Assembly (NCBI RefSeq): GCF_905147045.1
Contig: NC_065897.1
Span: 511,001 to 575,000 of the forward strand
Length of the DNA stretch: 64,000 nucleotides
Reading direction: 5' to 3'
Source: Nymphalis io
Lineage: Eukaryota > Arthropoda > Insecta > Lepidoptera > Nymphalidae
In this document: in pieces, positions 23,046-35,410 of the stretch
Layout: the number at the start of each line of letters is the position of its first letter
How positions within the stretch are numbered: position 1 is the first letter of the stretch
Position numbers and translations under genes: made by a program
The notes under the pieces: model-generated
What the model was told of the DNA's origin: nothing
The model's input: only the letters and a program-made list of their open reading frames with translations
Database searches by the model: none

Positions 23046-23165
23046 ACGCCATCTATTAATACTTGTTTGAAGCGAGATTTATTTGGCAACGGACTAATAC
23101 CAGTATTATGTGATAGATGGCGCTACTTTCTTTTCATGGTTTCGAGAGCTACTACCAGATGGCGC
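23046..23165. promoter_or_regulatory. cluster of three CTCF-like motifs
   Basis: AGATGGCGT (minus, 23046-23054), AGATGGCGC (23115-23123) and CTACCAGATGGCGC (23152-23165). The last matches the CTCF consensus CCASYAGRKGGCRS at 13 of 14 positions. Insect CTCF uses the AGATGGCGC core. A role as insulator is inferred. Confidence 0.4.
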
Positions 23166-23949
23166 TAGCATACAATTACATTTTTTATTCTATGCGTTCA
23201 ATTTTATTATATTGATAGATTATTATTATTATTATTTATATATTAGTTAACTAATGTTCATTGTACAAGATGTAAAATGGAATTGAAATTACATATCCAG
23301 AATATAGCAAGTATTTATTGAAATAAAACTAACAATTGCATCACCTCAAAGATTTAACCCATGTATCATTTACCCAGAGTACCTTCAGGTTCTAAAGTGA
23401 GCTCTGATACACGAACCCGACAGATGGCTAAGATTATTACCAACACCCTAGAACAAAGACTAAATTAGAAATTGTATATAATAAAATAAACTCGTATATG
23501 CAAGTCCGGACTTTATGATCCTAAGTCCATAGGCACCGTGACATTTGAGGCCTCCATCCAAAGTTATGTATCATATATAAATATAAATTTTTAAAAGTTC
23601 ATATCCAAAGTTATTTATAATTATAGTATCATTTTTGGCTGGGTAGGGCCCTTCGGTTGTCCGGGCCCACCGCCCTAGGGGCCCTTATAGGCATAAGCAT
23701 TAATTCAGGGCTGGGTAAATGCAAATCAAAGCTGTTGTTTAGAATTACATTTTTAACACCATTTTCTTAAGAGAGAAAAAAAAGAAGAAGTAATGAGATA
23801 TTACGTGATGTGTGTACGACACAAGCACACATTATATTGGCACATAGAAAACACATAACCGTGCTTAGTTTTTCTAAATTATTTTTTTGAACTACAAAGC
23901 CAATGCAATAAAGTGTGTGTATAATATTTGTGCAGTAAAATATAAAAAC

Positions 23950-24088
23950 CTATGCTAATATTATAAATGCGAAAGTAACTCTGTCTGTTTGTTACACTTT
24001 CACCCCTTAACCACTAAACTTAATTTGATGAAATTTTGCTTATAGAACTCCAAAGCACTCCTTACTAACGAAATCTCGGATAACTAGT
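23950..24088 (+). mobile_element. Helitron-like (H) element, internally deleted
   Basis: CTATGCTAATATTATAAATGC and GTTTGTTACACTTTCACCCC at the start; ends GGATAACTAGT. The middle is shortened. Confidence 0.65.
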
Positions 24089-24430
24089 AATAAATAAATA
24101 AATGTACTATATTTCATCTCACTATTTTGTTGTCTGTACAGTAAGTATAATCATTCGCCATTGCTAGCCACGAATACTTGCATAAATTAAATTGTTTCAC
24201 TTCCATATTATTCTGTTCTGTGTCACAGATTCATCTATTACTCGGAGCCGTTATGCGGTCTCGGGGATAATAAATCAGTCGACTCTATTGTATTGCATTG
24301 CATCAAGATCTTAAGATCGTACGGAGCACATTAAGACCTGCATAAGTATACATGTATTACGTTTAAAACCAGTCTTGTTAATACCTAGACATTTTTTAAC
24401 TAATCCTAACTATATTTTACGTAACCTAAG

Positions 24431-24585
24431 TTAGCCAGTATACGGGCACAAGGGGCCAAACTTCTTTGTTTCCAAGGTTTGTAGTGCAATGGCGATTTAA
24501 GGTATGGTTAATATTTCTTACAGCATCAATGTCTATGAGCTGCGGTGGCCACTTATCGTCAGGTGGCAAAATAAAAAAAAAATAT
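24431..24585 (+). mobile_element. S2 repeat 3' half, divergent
   Basis: CAGTATACGGGCACAAGGGG to CGTCAGGTGGC and a long A run; the 5' half is missing. Confidence 0.75.
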
Positions 24586-24649
24586 TGCAAAGGAATAAGT
24601 AATTCAAATTAAAAAGGACACATATGAATATTTTTTCATAATATATAAA

Positions 24650-24766
24650 ACTAGTTTTTGCATGCGGCTTCACTCGCGTGTGAAAGAGAGGGGGAAGATG
24701 TTAGGTACTCTGTCTGTGTCCTATCCTTTACCCCTAATAACGCGTATGTAAACAAACAAATGAACC
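24650..24766 (-). mobile_element. Helitron-like (H) element, partial
   Basis: AACTAGTTTTTGCATGCGGC (the CTAG end), TTAGGTACTCTGTCTGTG and CCCCTAATAACGCGTATG, minus orientation. Confidence 0.6.
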
Positions 24767-25025
24767 AAGAAACTGAATTTCGCAATTATAGTATGAATAG
24801 GGATTGTACATTATAAACCAGCGGTCAATCGGTCAATTAAATCATTTAAAATATATATTCTTAGGGCTCAAAATTCAATTTAACAAATCAGACTCACATA
24901 CAATCAAATCAAAATCACACAAATAACAGTGTAACTGCAAAGCCACACTCGCCCACAACATAGATTGTGTCGCCTTATCGGGTTTTATTTTTTAAATCAT
25001 TATTATTTTGTTACATTTACATTTT

Positions 25026-25112
25026 ATTACCTTCTCCTCAAAAAGAGGAGAGGAGGCCTTTAGCCCAGCGGTGGGACATTCACAGGCTGTTACGGTTACG
25101 GTACGGTACATT
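25026..25112 (+). mobile_element. S1 SINE 3' end, strongly truncated
   Basis: Only the last part is present (CTTCTCCTCAAAAAGAGG to CACAGGCTGTTACGG) with a TTACGG/GTACGG repeated tail, as expected for a 5'-truncated insertion. The duplicated segment starts 26 bases later. Confidence 0.8.
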
Positions 25113-25137
25113 TTATTTGTCAAAACTGTGTCACAAA

Positions 25138-25429
25138 TATAATTTAATTAAGGAATGAAATTGAAATCATTTTATAAAAAAAAATATTTAATAGTCAGAC
25201 TCTATCTAATAAACATTAATAAAATATGCGTCAGTTTTGATATATGCAATATTAGATAACAAAACATACTAATTTTTAGTTCATTTAAATTTTAACATAC
25301 ATTTCAGACATAAATTTTAAATGATAAGTTTGTTCCCACTTTTATAATAAATACTGAAATCACTTATGTAAAACCTTCGTGTCTATAATTATACTGTTTA
25401 GGTATCATCTAAAATTAGTTTATTTGTTT
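25138..25429 (+). repeat. copy 1 of a 292-bp near-identical duplication
   Basis: The segment from TATAATTTAATTAAGG to TTAGTTTATTTGTTT recurs at 43149-43439 in the same orientation with one substitution (GGTATC versus GGAATC) and one A-run length difference. It is AT-rich with no coding potential. No terminal inverted repeats, tRNA-like head or poly-A tail were seen. It begins shortly after a truncated S1 SINE. Confidence 0.95.
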
Positions 25430-25925
25430 ATTTTTTATTTCAGGTCTGCATACTTCGATGTCAAACAGTAATTGGCTCTATTGCCTGTATAATGTATTTT
25501 TAATGTCAACATATTTTATATCACGCTGTTGTTTACCTTAAAGAAATTCAGAAGTTACCTACGACTATCCGTTCTAAAAATACACTCTCTCTCTGACACA
25601 TTTTAAAGCCAATCGGAAAGGCATTCTGATGTACTTTAAAATACGCAATTCCGTATATCCGTTGTGACACACAATGCATTATAATTTTGAATCGGACGCG
25701 TCGACATAACGCAAAATAGACGTGTCCTTATAAACAGATGTTATCCATGGAGCATGCCAAGTAGAAAGTGCGCAATGGGTCACGTGCGCCTTACTAACAT
25801 ATTAAATTCTAATAAAGCCCGACGCATGTGGCAGAACAGGCTCACTCTCAGCTTTTGATTTTGAATGACTGTGATTGTATGAATTTTGGGAGAACTATAT
25901 CGCTAGTTATAACGATCAATCAATG

Positions 25926-26075
25926 GTCCTCCTGGCTGGCCTAGGCCAGTCTGGGTACGGGCCTCGGGGTTGCCCCCCCTACCCGGGATGGTTCTCCCCG
26001 ACGGTTCATCCGTCGTGTCAATTCGTTTAGGCCCATAGGGCCAGGGTCGTTGCGACCCAGCGGCTGTCCTTCTTC
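25926..26075. other. GC-rich islet of unknown nature
   Basis: Runs such as GGTTGCCCCCCCTACCCGGG and CCCATAGGGCCAGGGTCGTT contrast with AT-rich flanks. No open frame with splice sites was found. May be a fragment of an unlisted mobile element. Confidence 0.5.
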
Positions 26076-26161
26076 ATCGGTAATCTTTTGTTCACGAGTA
26101 ATGTCGTCCTACCGTGTCTAGTTATAACGAGTTGTTGTTGTTATAACATTGGTATAATTCG

Positions 26162-26175
26162 CTACTAGATGGCGC
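26162..26175 (+). promoter_or_regulatory. CTCF-like motif
   Basis: CTACTAGATGGCGC matches the CTCF consensus at 13 of 14 positions, about 3 kb from the cluster. Confidence 0.35.
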
Positions 26176-26305
26176 TGCAGCACGTTCTAATATATTAGTT
26201 TTGCTAATAACTATAATATAAAATCAATAATAAGGTAACAACGTGTTAATATGTAGTACACCTTTATGTGTCATTATAATTGTATTTTCATGCGGCACAA
26301 TATGG

Positions 26306-26590
26306 ATTTTTTTTTATAGAATAGGAAGGCGGACGAGCATATGGGTCACCTGATGGTATGTGGTCACCAACGCCCATAGACATTGGCGTTGTATGAAATG
26401 TTAACCATCGCTTACATCACCAATGCGCCAACAACCTTGGGAACTTAGATGATATGTCTCTTGTACCTGTAATTACACTGGCTCACTCACCCTTCAAACC
26501 GGAACACAACAATACCAAGTACTGCTGTTTTGCAATAGAATATCTGATGAGTGGGTGGTAGACGAGCTTGCACAAATCTCTACCACCAGT
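26306..26590 (-). mobile_element. S2 repeat, full length
   Basis: T9ATAGAATAGGAAGG to ATCTCTACCACCAGT; the TACCTACCC part near the end is lost (GGGTGGTAGACGAGC). Confidence 0.93.
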
Positions 26591-28325
26591 TAATTAAATT
26601 ACTTTAATTGCCAATAAAATATCCAAAAATAATTATAAGAATTCGATTTTTATCTGACTGGATTAACGTTTGTTTTATATTATATAAGATGTGATAAAAT
26701 ATACGATAAAGAAATGAATTAATAAAATAATTCCTTCGCAGGATAATTGGGCTCGATCTCAACAGTCAAAAATGTTTTATTATCGATAACATACAAGCAT
26801 AGCTTCCGACGTAAACCGCACTTCACTTGGGGGAAACGTGTAAAAGCGTTTTTCCAGCAAAAACAAAAAAAAGAGCAGCCTGATGGACCCCGCTTCAAAT
26901 TTTCTCCACGAAAGAAGAGAACATTGAAATTAATTAAAAATAATTTGAAAACAATTGAATTACCATAAAATGGTATGGTATTATTTATTTTAATTTTTCC
27001 ACTGCAGTCATTCGCATCTCGTATAAGATAGTATAAATTGTAATTCATTTATCTTTCTTGTAATCTGATTGAGAATATTGACATAATATTTCTATTATAG
27101 TATTTATACCGACTTCTCGCGAATACTTCAAGTTATGATGTGGTAAATTGAATATTTGCGGGTAAAATATTTTATTATACATAAAAAATATCATGTTCAA
27201 TAAAAAACGCAATGCTTACGAAGAGGGTATCCTGATATAAGCAGTAATATGAACATTCTTTTGACAAATCTTCGAAAGGTCAGATATAAAATTGGATCTC
27301 ATAAAAATAAATACCCAAGATATATAAGATAAGAAATATAATTCGACAATATGATGTTTCCAAAAACAATTCAATTTTATGTGCTTACGAGGCTGTTCTC
27401 TATATAATGATGTGGGATCATTTACACAATATCAAGATATTTTAGTAATAGCCTTCGTTGAAGGGAACAAAATGACAATTATCTCAACGGTATACGAGCT
27501 GTCTAGAGATTTGAAATTGATATTTTCGATCCTGACTTCTTGAGCTAATGTCGTCACCACTGTTAAAAATTCCTAAAAGCTTAGTTGGCGGGAAGAATAT
27601 TTAACATCATTGTCATGTTTTTTCAATTCTGGACATGCTTTGTCAGGTCTGTTCTTAAAGTTCATTGCTTTTTCAGAGGTCATCGATTATAATTAAAATA
27701 GGCAATGTCAAAAAAAAAACATCTCATATTCCAATTTATATTTTTAAACCAAATCTCAATACATATTCTATCAAATCGATGTAAATTTCAAATGTTATTC
27801 TAGAAATATTCATATGAAATATCACATATTTTACCAATACTTTATTCAATATAGAAATCATATCGAACCATATCAATCTGAGGGAAATTTCCAGTATGAT
27901 TGCTTACCATTGCTCAATTCCCTGAAGGCGATGTTAGCCATCTCATAACATGCGTTTCGATATAAAAATATTTGAGGTTGAATAAGGTCGCCGAAAATAC
28001 TCACACTCGTGTAGTCCTGGTACTTTTATCTATTTATAGCTTAACATATTAAGTAAGTTGATCACGTGATTGTATTGTATATAATAAAGTAAAATTATAC
28101 ACTTGCCTATACATATATATATGCTTAAATACGACTATGTGTGTTCGTCTTAACAAGAATGCATTAAGAATTACATTTTGGATGGGTCAATTGGATGAGA
28201 TTGATTGTATGTAAATCTCCTTAATTGATCTTTTAATACAAGTTTTACGTTTTTTTAATTTACAAAGAAAGATGGTCTTGTGCTTTGTAGCGATTAATTT
28301 GTGTTTGTAATTGGAAGTATCTTGT
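26591..28325. other. no gene seen
   Basis: Overlapping ORFs on both strands at 26719-27048 have no domain or splice support. No repeat recognised. Confidence 0.55.
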
Positions 28326-28395
28326 GGAATAAGTCTACTACGAGGCACAACTAAGGCTCGATCTTAGCCCAGCAGTGGGACATTCACAGGCTGAC
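28326..28395 (+). mobile_element. S1 SINE 3' fragment, degraded
   Basis: GTGGAATAAGTCTACTAC is followed by the well-kept end TTAGCCCAGCAGTGGGACAT and TCACAGGCTG. Confidence 0.65.
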
Positions 28396-29619
28396 TTTTC
28401 TAAATTACCAAACAAAATTTTCACTACATTTCAAGTCACTGCCTCCTCGATATAGTGGGTTATAAGGCTGCTCATGTGTTGGGTTTAAAAAGCAATTTTT
28501 TATTGTAATTCTGCCTGGAAATAAAAATCATTTGGGTACATATAACTACAAAACTCTAAATAATAGAAAGATACATAAAAGGCACGTACACCACGTCTGT
28601 GGAGACTACAAGACATAATTAAAAAAGAAACGTAGAGAGTATATTTAAGTTTTTTTTTTCTTTTACGTCTTAAACTCTTGCAAAGACTTTGCCCGGTAGT
28701 TGAACAGTCACAGTCTCTTACTGTATTTATGCAGATTACCAGATATACAGCGTGGTATAAGCCCTGTATTCATCTTCTCAAGAAGCCTATTACAATTTTG
28801 CCCCTTAACGGTTACATTTTTGACAAATTCGTATCAAAATAAATACTAAGGACATGGTACTCGATCTCCCCACAAAAGGACAAACAGAAAGCAGCGTTTA
28901 GTATAATATTGTGACAGATGTTCGGTGAAGTTATTTTTATTGTGGAGGGTGTGAATATAAGGAGATCCCTTTCACCAGACGTCTCTGAAGTGTCAATTAG
29001 TCTAAAAACATTTTGCGAGTGAAATAGTTATTTGGAGTGATGGAGTATATTTTAAACTAGGGTTGGGAATCGAATAATTTCGTTAATTATAGAATAATAT
29101 TATTATCTACCTCTAATAATACATTCGGAATTAAAAAAATAGCAAATTGTTGAAATAATTATTGACTTTAATGAATTAAATAAATTGTACTTATATAAAA
29201 GTATGTGATATAAAGACGACGATGATGGTAATGATGACCTGATCGATTTACGCCACGGCGGTCATAACCATAATTATGTCATAATCGCTGCAAGGTATAC
29301 TTTATAGCTTTTAAATAAAATAGCTTTGCTTATTGGAGCAATTTCATTGACTCGGACTGTGCGGCAGCTTAATGATATATCAAAATTAAAATGTGTCAAC
29401 CCTAATGTTTGGAAATGAATAATTTAGCTATTTCTCAAATTTTCAACGCTCTAATTATTTCATGTCTGTTTGCTGATGGAATTGTTGTTATTGTTATTAA
29501 AGGACAGTTTGTGGTAAATGAAAGAGATAGTATATATTTTATAAGCTAATTATCATAAAAACGACTGATTAAATTTTTACCAAAGCGGTATATGTTATAG
29601 TGCGCAGGATATGTTATAG

Positions 29620-29697
29620 TGCACCAGTGTTGCCATCGACTCGAATTCGGCACCACTAGAATTTGGAGCCGTATTTTCTAACCACTAAACTAGGCAT
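29620..29697 (-). mobile_element. tRNA-like SINE head remnant, family not assigned
   Basis: Minus strand reads CCTAGTTTAGTGGTTAGAA, then GGTGCCGAATTCGAGTCG, in the order of A and B boxes. An S2 copy begins a few bases further on. Confidence 0.4.
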
Positions 29698-29701
29698 GTG
29701 C

Positions 29702-29900
29702 TTTTATAATATAGGTAGGCAGACGAGCAAATGGACCACCTGATGGTAAGTGATCGCCACCACTCATAAACATTGGCACTGTAAGAAATATAAATGGCTA
29801 CACCAACCTTGGGAACTAACATATGATGTCTCTTGTGCCTGAGAATATAATTATGAAATGGCGGTACCTATCTAAAACACAAAGCCCGAACACCAAGTAA
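29702..29900 (-). mobile_element. S2 repeat, degraded
   Basis: ATAGGTAGGCAGACGAGCAA, ACCACCTGATGGTAAGTGAT and CCAACCTTGGGAACTAAC; the second half is mostly lost. Confidence 0.8.
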
Positions 29901-31342
29901 AATCATATAGTTTATCATATAAATGTATAACTTAATAAGAAGATAACATATAATTTGTTATAAATGAAAGTTTAACGTAGAGAGTCACAGTACGGTCTGC
30001 GAGCCGTATGTTTACAACGCAACGATCCTGTAATCACATTGTGCATAGCAATTTAGTATAACTATCGTAATTTTCCTTACAAGACTAATTTTAAATGACT
30101 GAGTAATAACAGACTGTTAAATCTTTAACTAATATTAATAAATTTGAAGGTTTTATACAGTGCCATATTTCTTTTTTGTATCGCCGTAGACATTGTCTGA
30201 GCGTTTTGTACATCTTATATTTAATTTTTATATGTATTTGTATGTACTAGCAGGAAATATCACAATCTACATTTCAGGATTAAAAACTTTGACGCCGTAG
30301 AGTCCAGATGACTTCTTCATTGACTCGAACTGTGTGTCAGTTGACTTCCTTCAAGGGGTGTTAGTTGTCTTCGATTCTTGATTTTTCTGGTCTGGATGGT
30401 ATTCGGCAAGTCATCATAATTCGGTCATCATTATAGTGAATAGCCGTTCTTGGCTTGTAATCCAGAATCTCCTTGGTAGTCACCATTCTGTACTCAGTAC
30501 TGTATTTAAAAATTGTAAAATGTGTACTAAATAATATAATATAAGACGATATACATCATATAAAAAGGTATAAATTTGAACTGACTGTAATTATGTTTCT
30601 TTTCGATGCGTAACCTTCAAAAGTGTACACGAACAAACTGTGATGGATAATGTTCTCATAAAGTGGCATTATCAAAATACTTACAAGTGAAACCATTTTT
30701 CTTCACGAGTGTACATAAGATAAGTGACGTGAGAATCGTGTCTAAGCGGACCAACAGCTCGTGTCGTGACACCGCTTTTGGTCGAGCGAACAATCCTTAT
30801 GTCTTGTTAGGACGACCACACAATGCTAAAAAAACTAGGATATCTTTCTGATTTTGGATTTGCTGCTTTTTAAATTCAAAATTCAGCCAAACTTACCTCA
30901 TAGTCTAGTTTAGAATTTTTTAGGTTAAGACTACAATATAAGTAAAAGTCACAATAAACATTCTAAAAATTTTTTAATTTATTTCGCAGATGTAAGTTAT
31001 GCGGTAGGAATTTCAAAGTTCAAATTTTAAATTATCTCTATGCTTACGAAAATATAAACTGGTAGAAAATTTTATATAAAATGTTTAGTAGTAACTAAAG
31101 TAAGACAATATTATACAATGTAATATTACAATTAGTATAAGAAAACAATAATTAAAAATACACTAATAATTTACCTATAACTACCTATTGTCTTAATCGA
31201 AGCTCCCTATTTCACGTATTTTGTACTTGGGAGTGCTTAGTTGAAACTCTCGGGTCGCAAGCAAATTTCATTTCGTCTCTGTAAAAGGATGCGTTAACAA
31301 AACTAAACGTCAAGATATAATATTTTAAAGTTCTTTATTAAC
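29901..31342. other. no gene seen
   Basis: AT-rich with chance ORFs only (for example 30663-30851). Confidence 0.55.
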
Positions 31343-31675
31343 AGCCGAGATGGCCCAACGGTAAGTACGCGTGAATCTTAACCGATGATCGTGGGTTCAA
31401 GCCCGGGCAAGCACCATTGAATTTTCATGTGCTTAATTTGTACCTATAATAAATCTCGCGCTTTACGGTGAAGGAAAATTTCGTGAGACAATTAGATTAG
31501 ACACTTAGATAATTAGACACGTTTCGTGTTTTTTTTGGTCAAATTCTGCTACATGTGTATTCCACCAACCCGCATTAGAGCAGCGTGGTGGAATAAGCTC
31601 CAAACCTTCACTTTAAAAAGCGAGAGAAGGCCTTAGCCCAACAGTGGGACATGCATGGACAGGCTGTTACGTTAC
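31343..31675 (+). mobile_element. S1 SINE, full length with internal insertion
   Basis: Complete copy from AGCCGAGATGGCCCAACGG to ACAGGCTGTTACGTTAC. About 40 extra bases rich in TTAGA/TTAGACAC repeats sit in the middle (about 31488-31530), a local expansion absent from other copies. Confidence 0.85.
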
Positions 31676-31712
31676 AATTAAAGTATCCCACAAACTCACA
31701 AAAGTGTGGTCA

Positions 31713-31732
31713 CACATCACACGTGTGATGTG
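31713..31732. repeat. 20-bp perfect palindrome centred on an E-box
   Basis: Symmetric around CACACGTGTG, which contains CACGTG, a bHLH binding core. Flanked by GTCACA to the left and TGTGAC to the right. Confidence 0.9.
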
Positions 31733-33461
31733 ATGTGACGCTTACCTTCAAAAATATCTTATTGATTTCAGTTGGCTGATGATCTTTAAGACAAAAATTA
31801 AATTGCTATCTTACCTTAAACGAAATAAAGTCGTAATTTCGTTGAATAATTTGAAAATAATTGTTAATAGTTTTACAAGTAACCGTACCTCTAATAATAC
31901 GCCTCTTTATTGTTTTGCTATGAGACATGCTCTGAATATGTCGTGCATTTGTTTCGTAATGTGAAATGTCAGGGTATAAGTTCAGACGGTGATGTTGATA
32001 GCTTCAGAACTGTCAAATGACGTATTGATATTGTATGACCTGGGGCATGAGAAATAGTTCAGCACAGAAATATTTGATAATAATCGGATATATTTAAATT
32101 TCATTTCATCTAAATATTTTTATATATTATGTTCTTAGCTAAATTTCTGTGCGATGAGAGAAATATATTAAGGTCATTTAACGTTTCAAAATTAAACGTT
32201 CCGGTCCCAACACTTCACTCAGGTAAATTGAGTTGTACGTCGTCTTTTTTGTGTAATCTGTCCCTTTATTTGTACACACACGTCACTTGAAAAATCCGGC
32301 AATTTTTCGAGACCGAATAACCTATATAGGTATTTTATCCGTATAATTAATATATAATATATCGGTATTCATATGCATAGTCTATATAATATATAATTCC
32401 GTCAGAATTAAATAATATACCAACAACTTAGTTTACTTTTATCATAAAAGTAATATCAGAGGGTAGATAGAAAAAAAAACACTGTATGATTTCTCTTTTA
32501 TTGAAACATTAAATAGTTGCTTAGTCAAAATAATGTGTTTGAATTCCAAAAATAATAATAATCTTTCTAGATTATGTAGAGATAGATTCAACATAAGAAT
32601 TATTTACATTTAAGTCTTAAAAATAGTGACCACTTGGAATGCTGGCAAGAATGCTAGCATTTCCCCTTTGAATCGCAATTCCGATCATCTGGGCGAAAAA
32701 TTAACCAGCCCTCCTGTTACCTGTAAAAGATAAGACGAGAATATTTTTAATGAAAGTTTTTCCACTATTGCTCCAAGGTCCAAACTTTTCAACTGCAAAC
32801 TGAACAATAATAATTTAGAACAAGGAATGAATATTTATAACATTTGGTCGCCTCAGCTTTTTCCGCGGCGGATCCGGTTTTTAACATTGTTTCCCTGATA
32901 TGAGACGGGGTCAGTGTGTCAATACATATAGCGTCCCACACTAGGGCCCATCCTCGTTTCCAGGGAACCAGTGTCAGATTTACATTAATGTTATTAACTT
33001 CCTTGATCCTTCATATAATAAAGATAACGATTCATTGATTTTTTAGGTGCACACGAGTGTCTGACAATTTATATGTTATTTAGAATGTCATCTTGCTGTT
33101 ACTGTATTTGTTTACTACATAGGTAAGTGGAATATGTTATAAAGATATATTTCTTGTTTATCTTAATACGACATTCAGTTTCCAGAAAGAGCCTCAGTGT
33201 AATCATAGGCTCTTTACATAAGCATTGGTTCTATTTACTTGAAATCAATTGAATTAAAAAGCATAATTTATTACACGTCACATCGACTTAGGATGTAATT
33301 GGTAACTGTAATGAGTCGCCCGGAGTCTGCAAGGAATATTAATAAGAGGGCGTAGACAGCCGCGGGGCAGTCGGCGTCTTAGCCCCGTGTGACCGCAATA
33401 ACCCCTACCATTGCAATTATATATTTTAAGAGCATTTATCAATATTGCCGCTTCTCAAGAC
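31733..33461. other. no gene seen
   Basis: Mostly AT-rich; GC-richer patches near 32860-32960 and 33350-33410 have no supported frame. Confidence 0.55.
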
Positions 33462-33655
33462 TTTTTTATAGTATAGGTGGACGGACGAGCATATGGACCA
33501 CCTGATGCTAAGTGGTCACCAACGCCCATTGACATTGGAATTATAAGAAATGTTGACCATCGCTTACATCACCAATGCGCCACTGTTGAGGTAGAATATT
33601 TGATGAGCGGGTGGTACCTACCCCGACGAGCTTGCACAAAGCCCTATCACCAGTA
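33462..33655 (-). mobile_element. S2 repeat with internal deletion
   Basis: Ends intact (CGGACGAGCATATGGACCAC; CCCCGACGAGCTTGCACAAA) but about 100 bases are lost between ATGCGCCAC and GAGGTAGAATATTTG. The breakpoint differs from the 2658 copy. Confidence 0.88.
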
Positions 33656-34097
33656 GTAAGTATAGACATTTATAAGCTTATGTGCGACTTCTACGTATAT
33701 TCTTACAATTACTTTAGTCTATTTAATAATCGAAATAAAACATCTCGATCCTATTATATTATTTATTATTTACTTTTACGAAGTTAATTCTAACTTATAA
33801 ATAATTAAATAATACATTGAATTGAAATAGTTAACTATTTGACATGAGATAGTACATAGCAAAAAATTGATATATAAAAAATAGTTTTTTTAAAAATTTA
33901 AATCGGCCATCTGAAATTTATAATGGTTACGATTCAAATCCTCACAAAAATAAACCTCAATTGAATCGTGACGGGGAGACAATTCCTTTAATTCATAACG
34001 GCTACGATTCGATCCCGATTTTATTCCGATCCGACTTTGACGGTCATGGCAATGATAATGTTTCGATTCGATTGCGTTAAAGTGACAATTTGCTAGT

Positions 34098-34145
34098 AGA
34101 ATTTGCATCCAGGATTCCTCGCTATGTTTTCCTTTCATCACACAA
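34098..34145 (-). mobile_element. S1 SINE small fragment
   Basis: AGAATTTGCATCCAGGATTCC then CGCTATGTTTTCCTTTC matches the centre of S1 on the minus strand. It forms the start of an 83-codon minus-strand ORF, which is therefore not a gene. Confidence 0.45.
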
Positions 34146-34526
34146 TGGGTTCTCTCGATTAATTACTATAAGATAAATTCTAAACTAATGAGTTTTCATG
34201 GTAACACAAAACAGAAAGTTCCAACCTTACGCCGACAAACCGAACTATCCTTCGCCTAACGTGGTTACCGCTCAGGGACACGACTCATTTCCTTATTATA
34301 TTTAATATCTTCATAGTCTGCTATTTCAATTAGCCTTCGTAGTTTGTTGGGATTTAACAATAAGTATTCTAACATACAAGTCGTTTTGTGTGACTTTGTC
34401 CTCTTGTATGAATATGCGCCACAAGTTATATTTAATTCATACACAAATGTATATAACTTTTGGTGCATGGATGAGTCAGTAGTTAATCAGTAATAGTCTT
34501 TATCTCTATGCTAGGAAAATATCTGA

Positions 34527-34590
34527 TCTCCTGTTGAGGAAAAGACTTACTCCACCACGCCGCTCTAATACGGGTTGGTGGATACATTAC
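34527..34590 (-). mobile_element. S1 SINE small fragment
   Basis: GTTGAGGAAAAGACTTACTC, CACCACGCCGCTCTAATACG and GGTTGGTGG match the S1 3' body on the minus strand. Confidence 0.55.
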
Positions 34591-35076
34591 GGCATCACGT
34601 TCAATTATTGTAACGTTAATTAATTATGCGGAAATTGTAGCCGTATATAGCTTTGGTCATTACATTCCCAAAGGTTGTTGCCTTTAAATGTCTGATACCT
34701 GGGTTTGAATAATTTTATTTATTTGGTTTATTGTTAATTTTAGTTTTTTCATTCACATTGCCAGGATAACTAAATAAAAACTAAAAAATTATTCAATTGC
34801 TCGATCTCCGGTCAGCACCGTTCCACCTTAATGCTCACCATCGAACTGGAATTGGTGACATTAATTAACGAGTACATGTAATATGTTGAAACATTGTTAC
34901 GACTACTAGTTTCTCTAAGGTTCTTTCGGTAAATCTACATTTTGAAGGTTGGTGGGTAGCTCTATAACAGTTATCTTAATGTATAATAAAAAGTGCACGT
35001 AAAAGTCTACTTGATTAAACGATGCTTAAATTTTTTTAATAAACACGTGATAGCTGTAGCTGAGTATTATCGCTGT

Positions 35077-35407
35077 GTATTATAAAACAAAGTCCCTCAC
35101 CGCGTCTGTTTGTCTGTATGAACGCGATAAACTGAAAAACTGAACAGATTTACCGTTCACCAATGGTTGAGTGGATTCATAAGGAAGGTTAAGGTGTATA
35201 ATTCGTAAAGGTTTTGTGAATATTGACTGAAATGTGGCTTCAAATGTTGAAGATGTCGGAAAAAAACACATGACTGACTGACATGACGACTGGGAGCTTT
35301 ACTGAAGTGTGTCGCGTACATCGTCAGTGTTACATATATGTATTACGATGTAAAGGTCCTATGTAGGCCTTTTATGGCCGCGGGCCATGCGAAGCCGGGA
35401 CGGCTAG
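35077..35407 (+). mobile_element. H2 Helitron-like element
   Basis: TATTATAAAACAAAGTCCC start, GCGTCTGTTTGTCTGTATG, CACCAATGGTTGAGTGGATT, and the end ATGCGAAGCCGGGACGGCTAG. Different from H but with the same type of limits. The 63-codon minus ORF over it is not a gene. Confidence 0.65.
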
Positions 35408-35410
35408 CTA

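Noticed and set aside
26719..27048. 109-codon minus ORF with an overlapping 73-codon plus ORF
   Set aside because: Low-complexity, lysine-rich translations in AT-rich sequence, with no known motif.
33890..34141. 83-codon minus-strand ORF
   Set aside because: Starts in an S1 fragment and continues through repeated GATTCGAT-like sequence; no domain or splice support.
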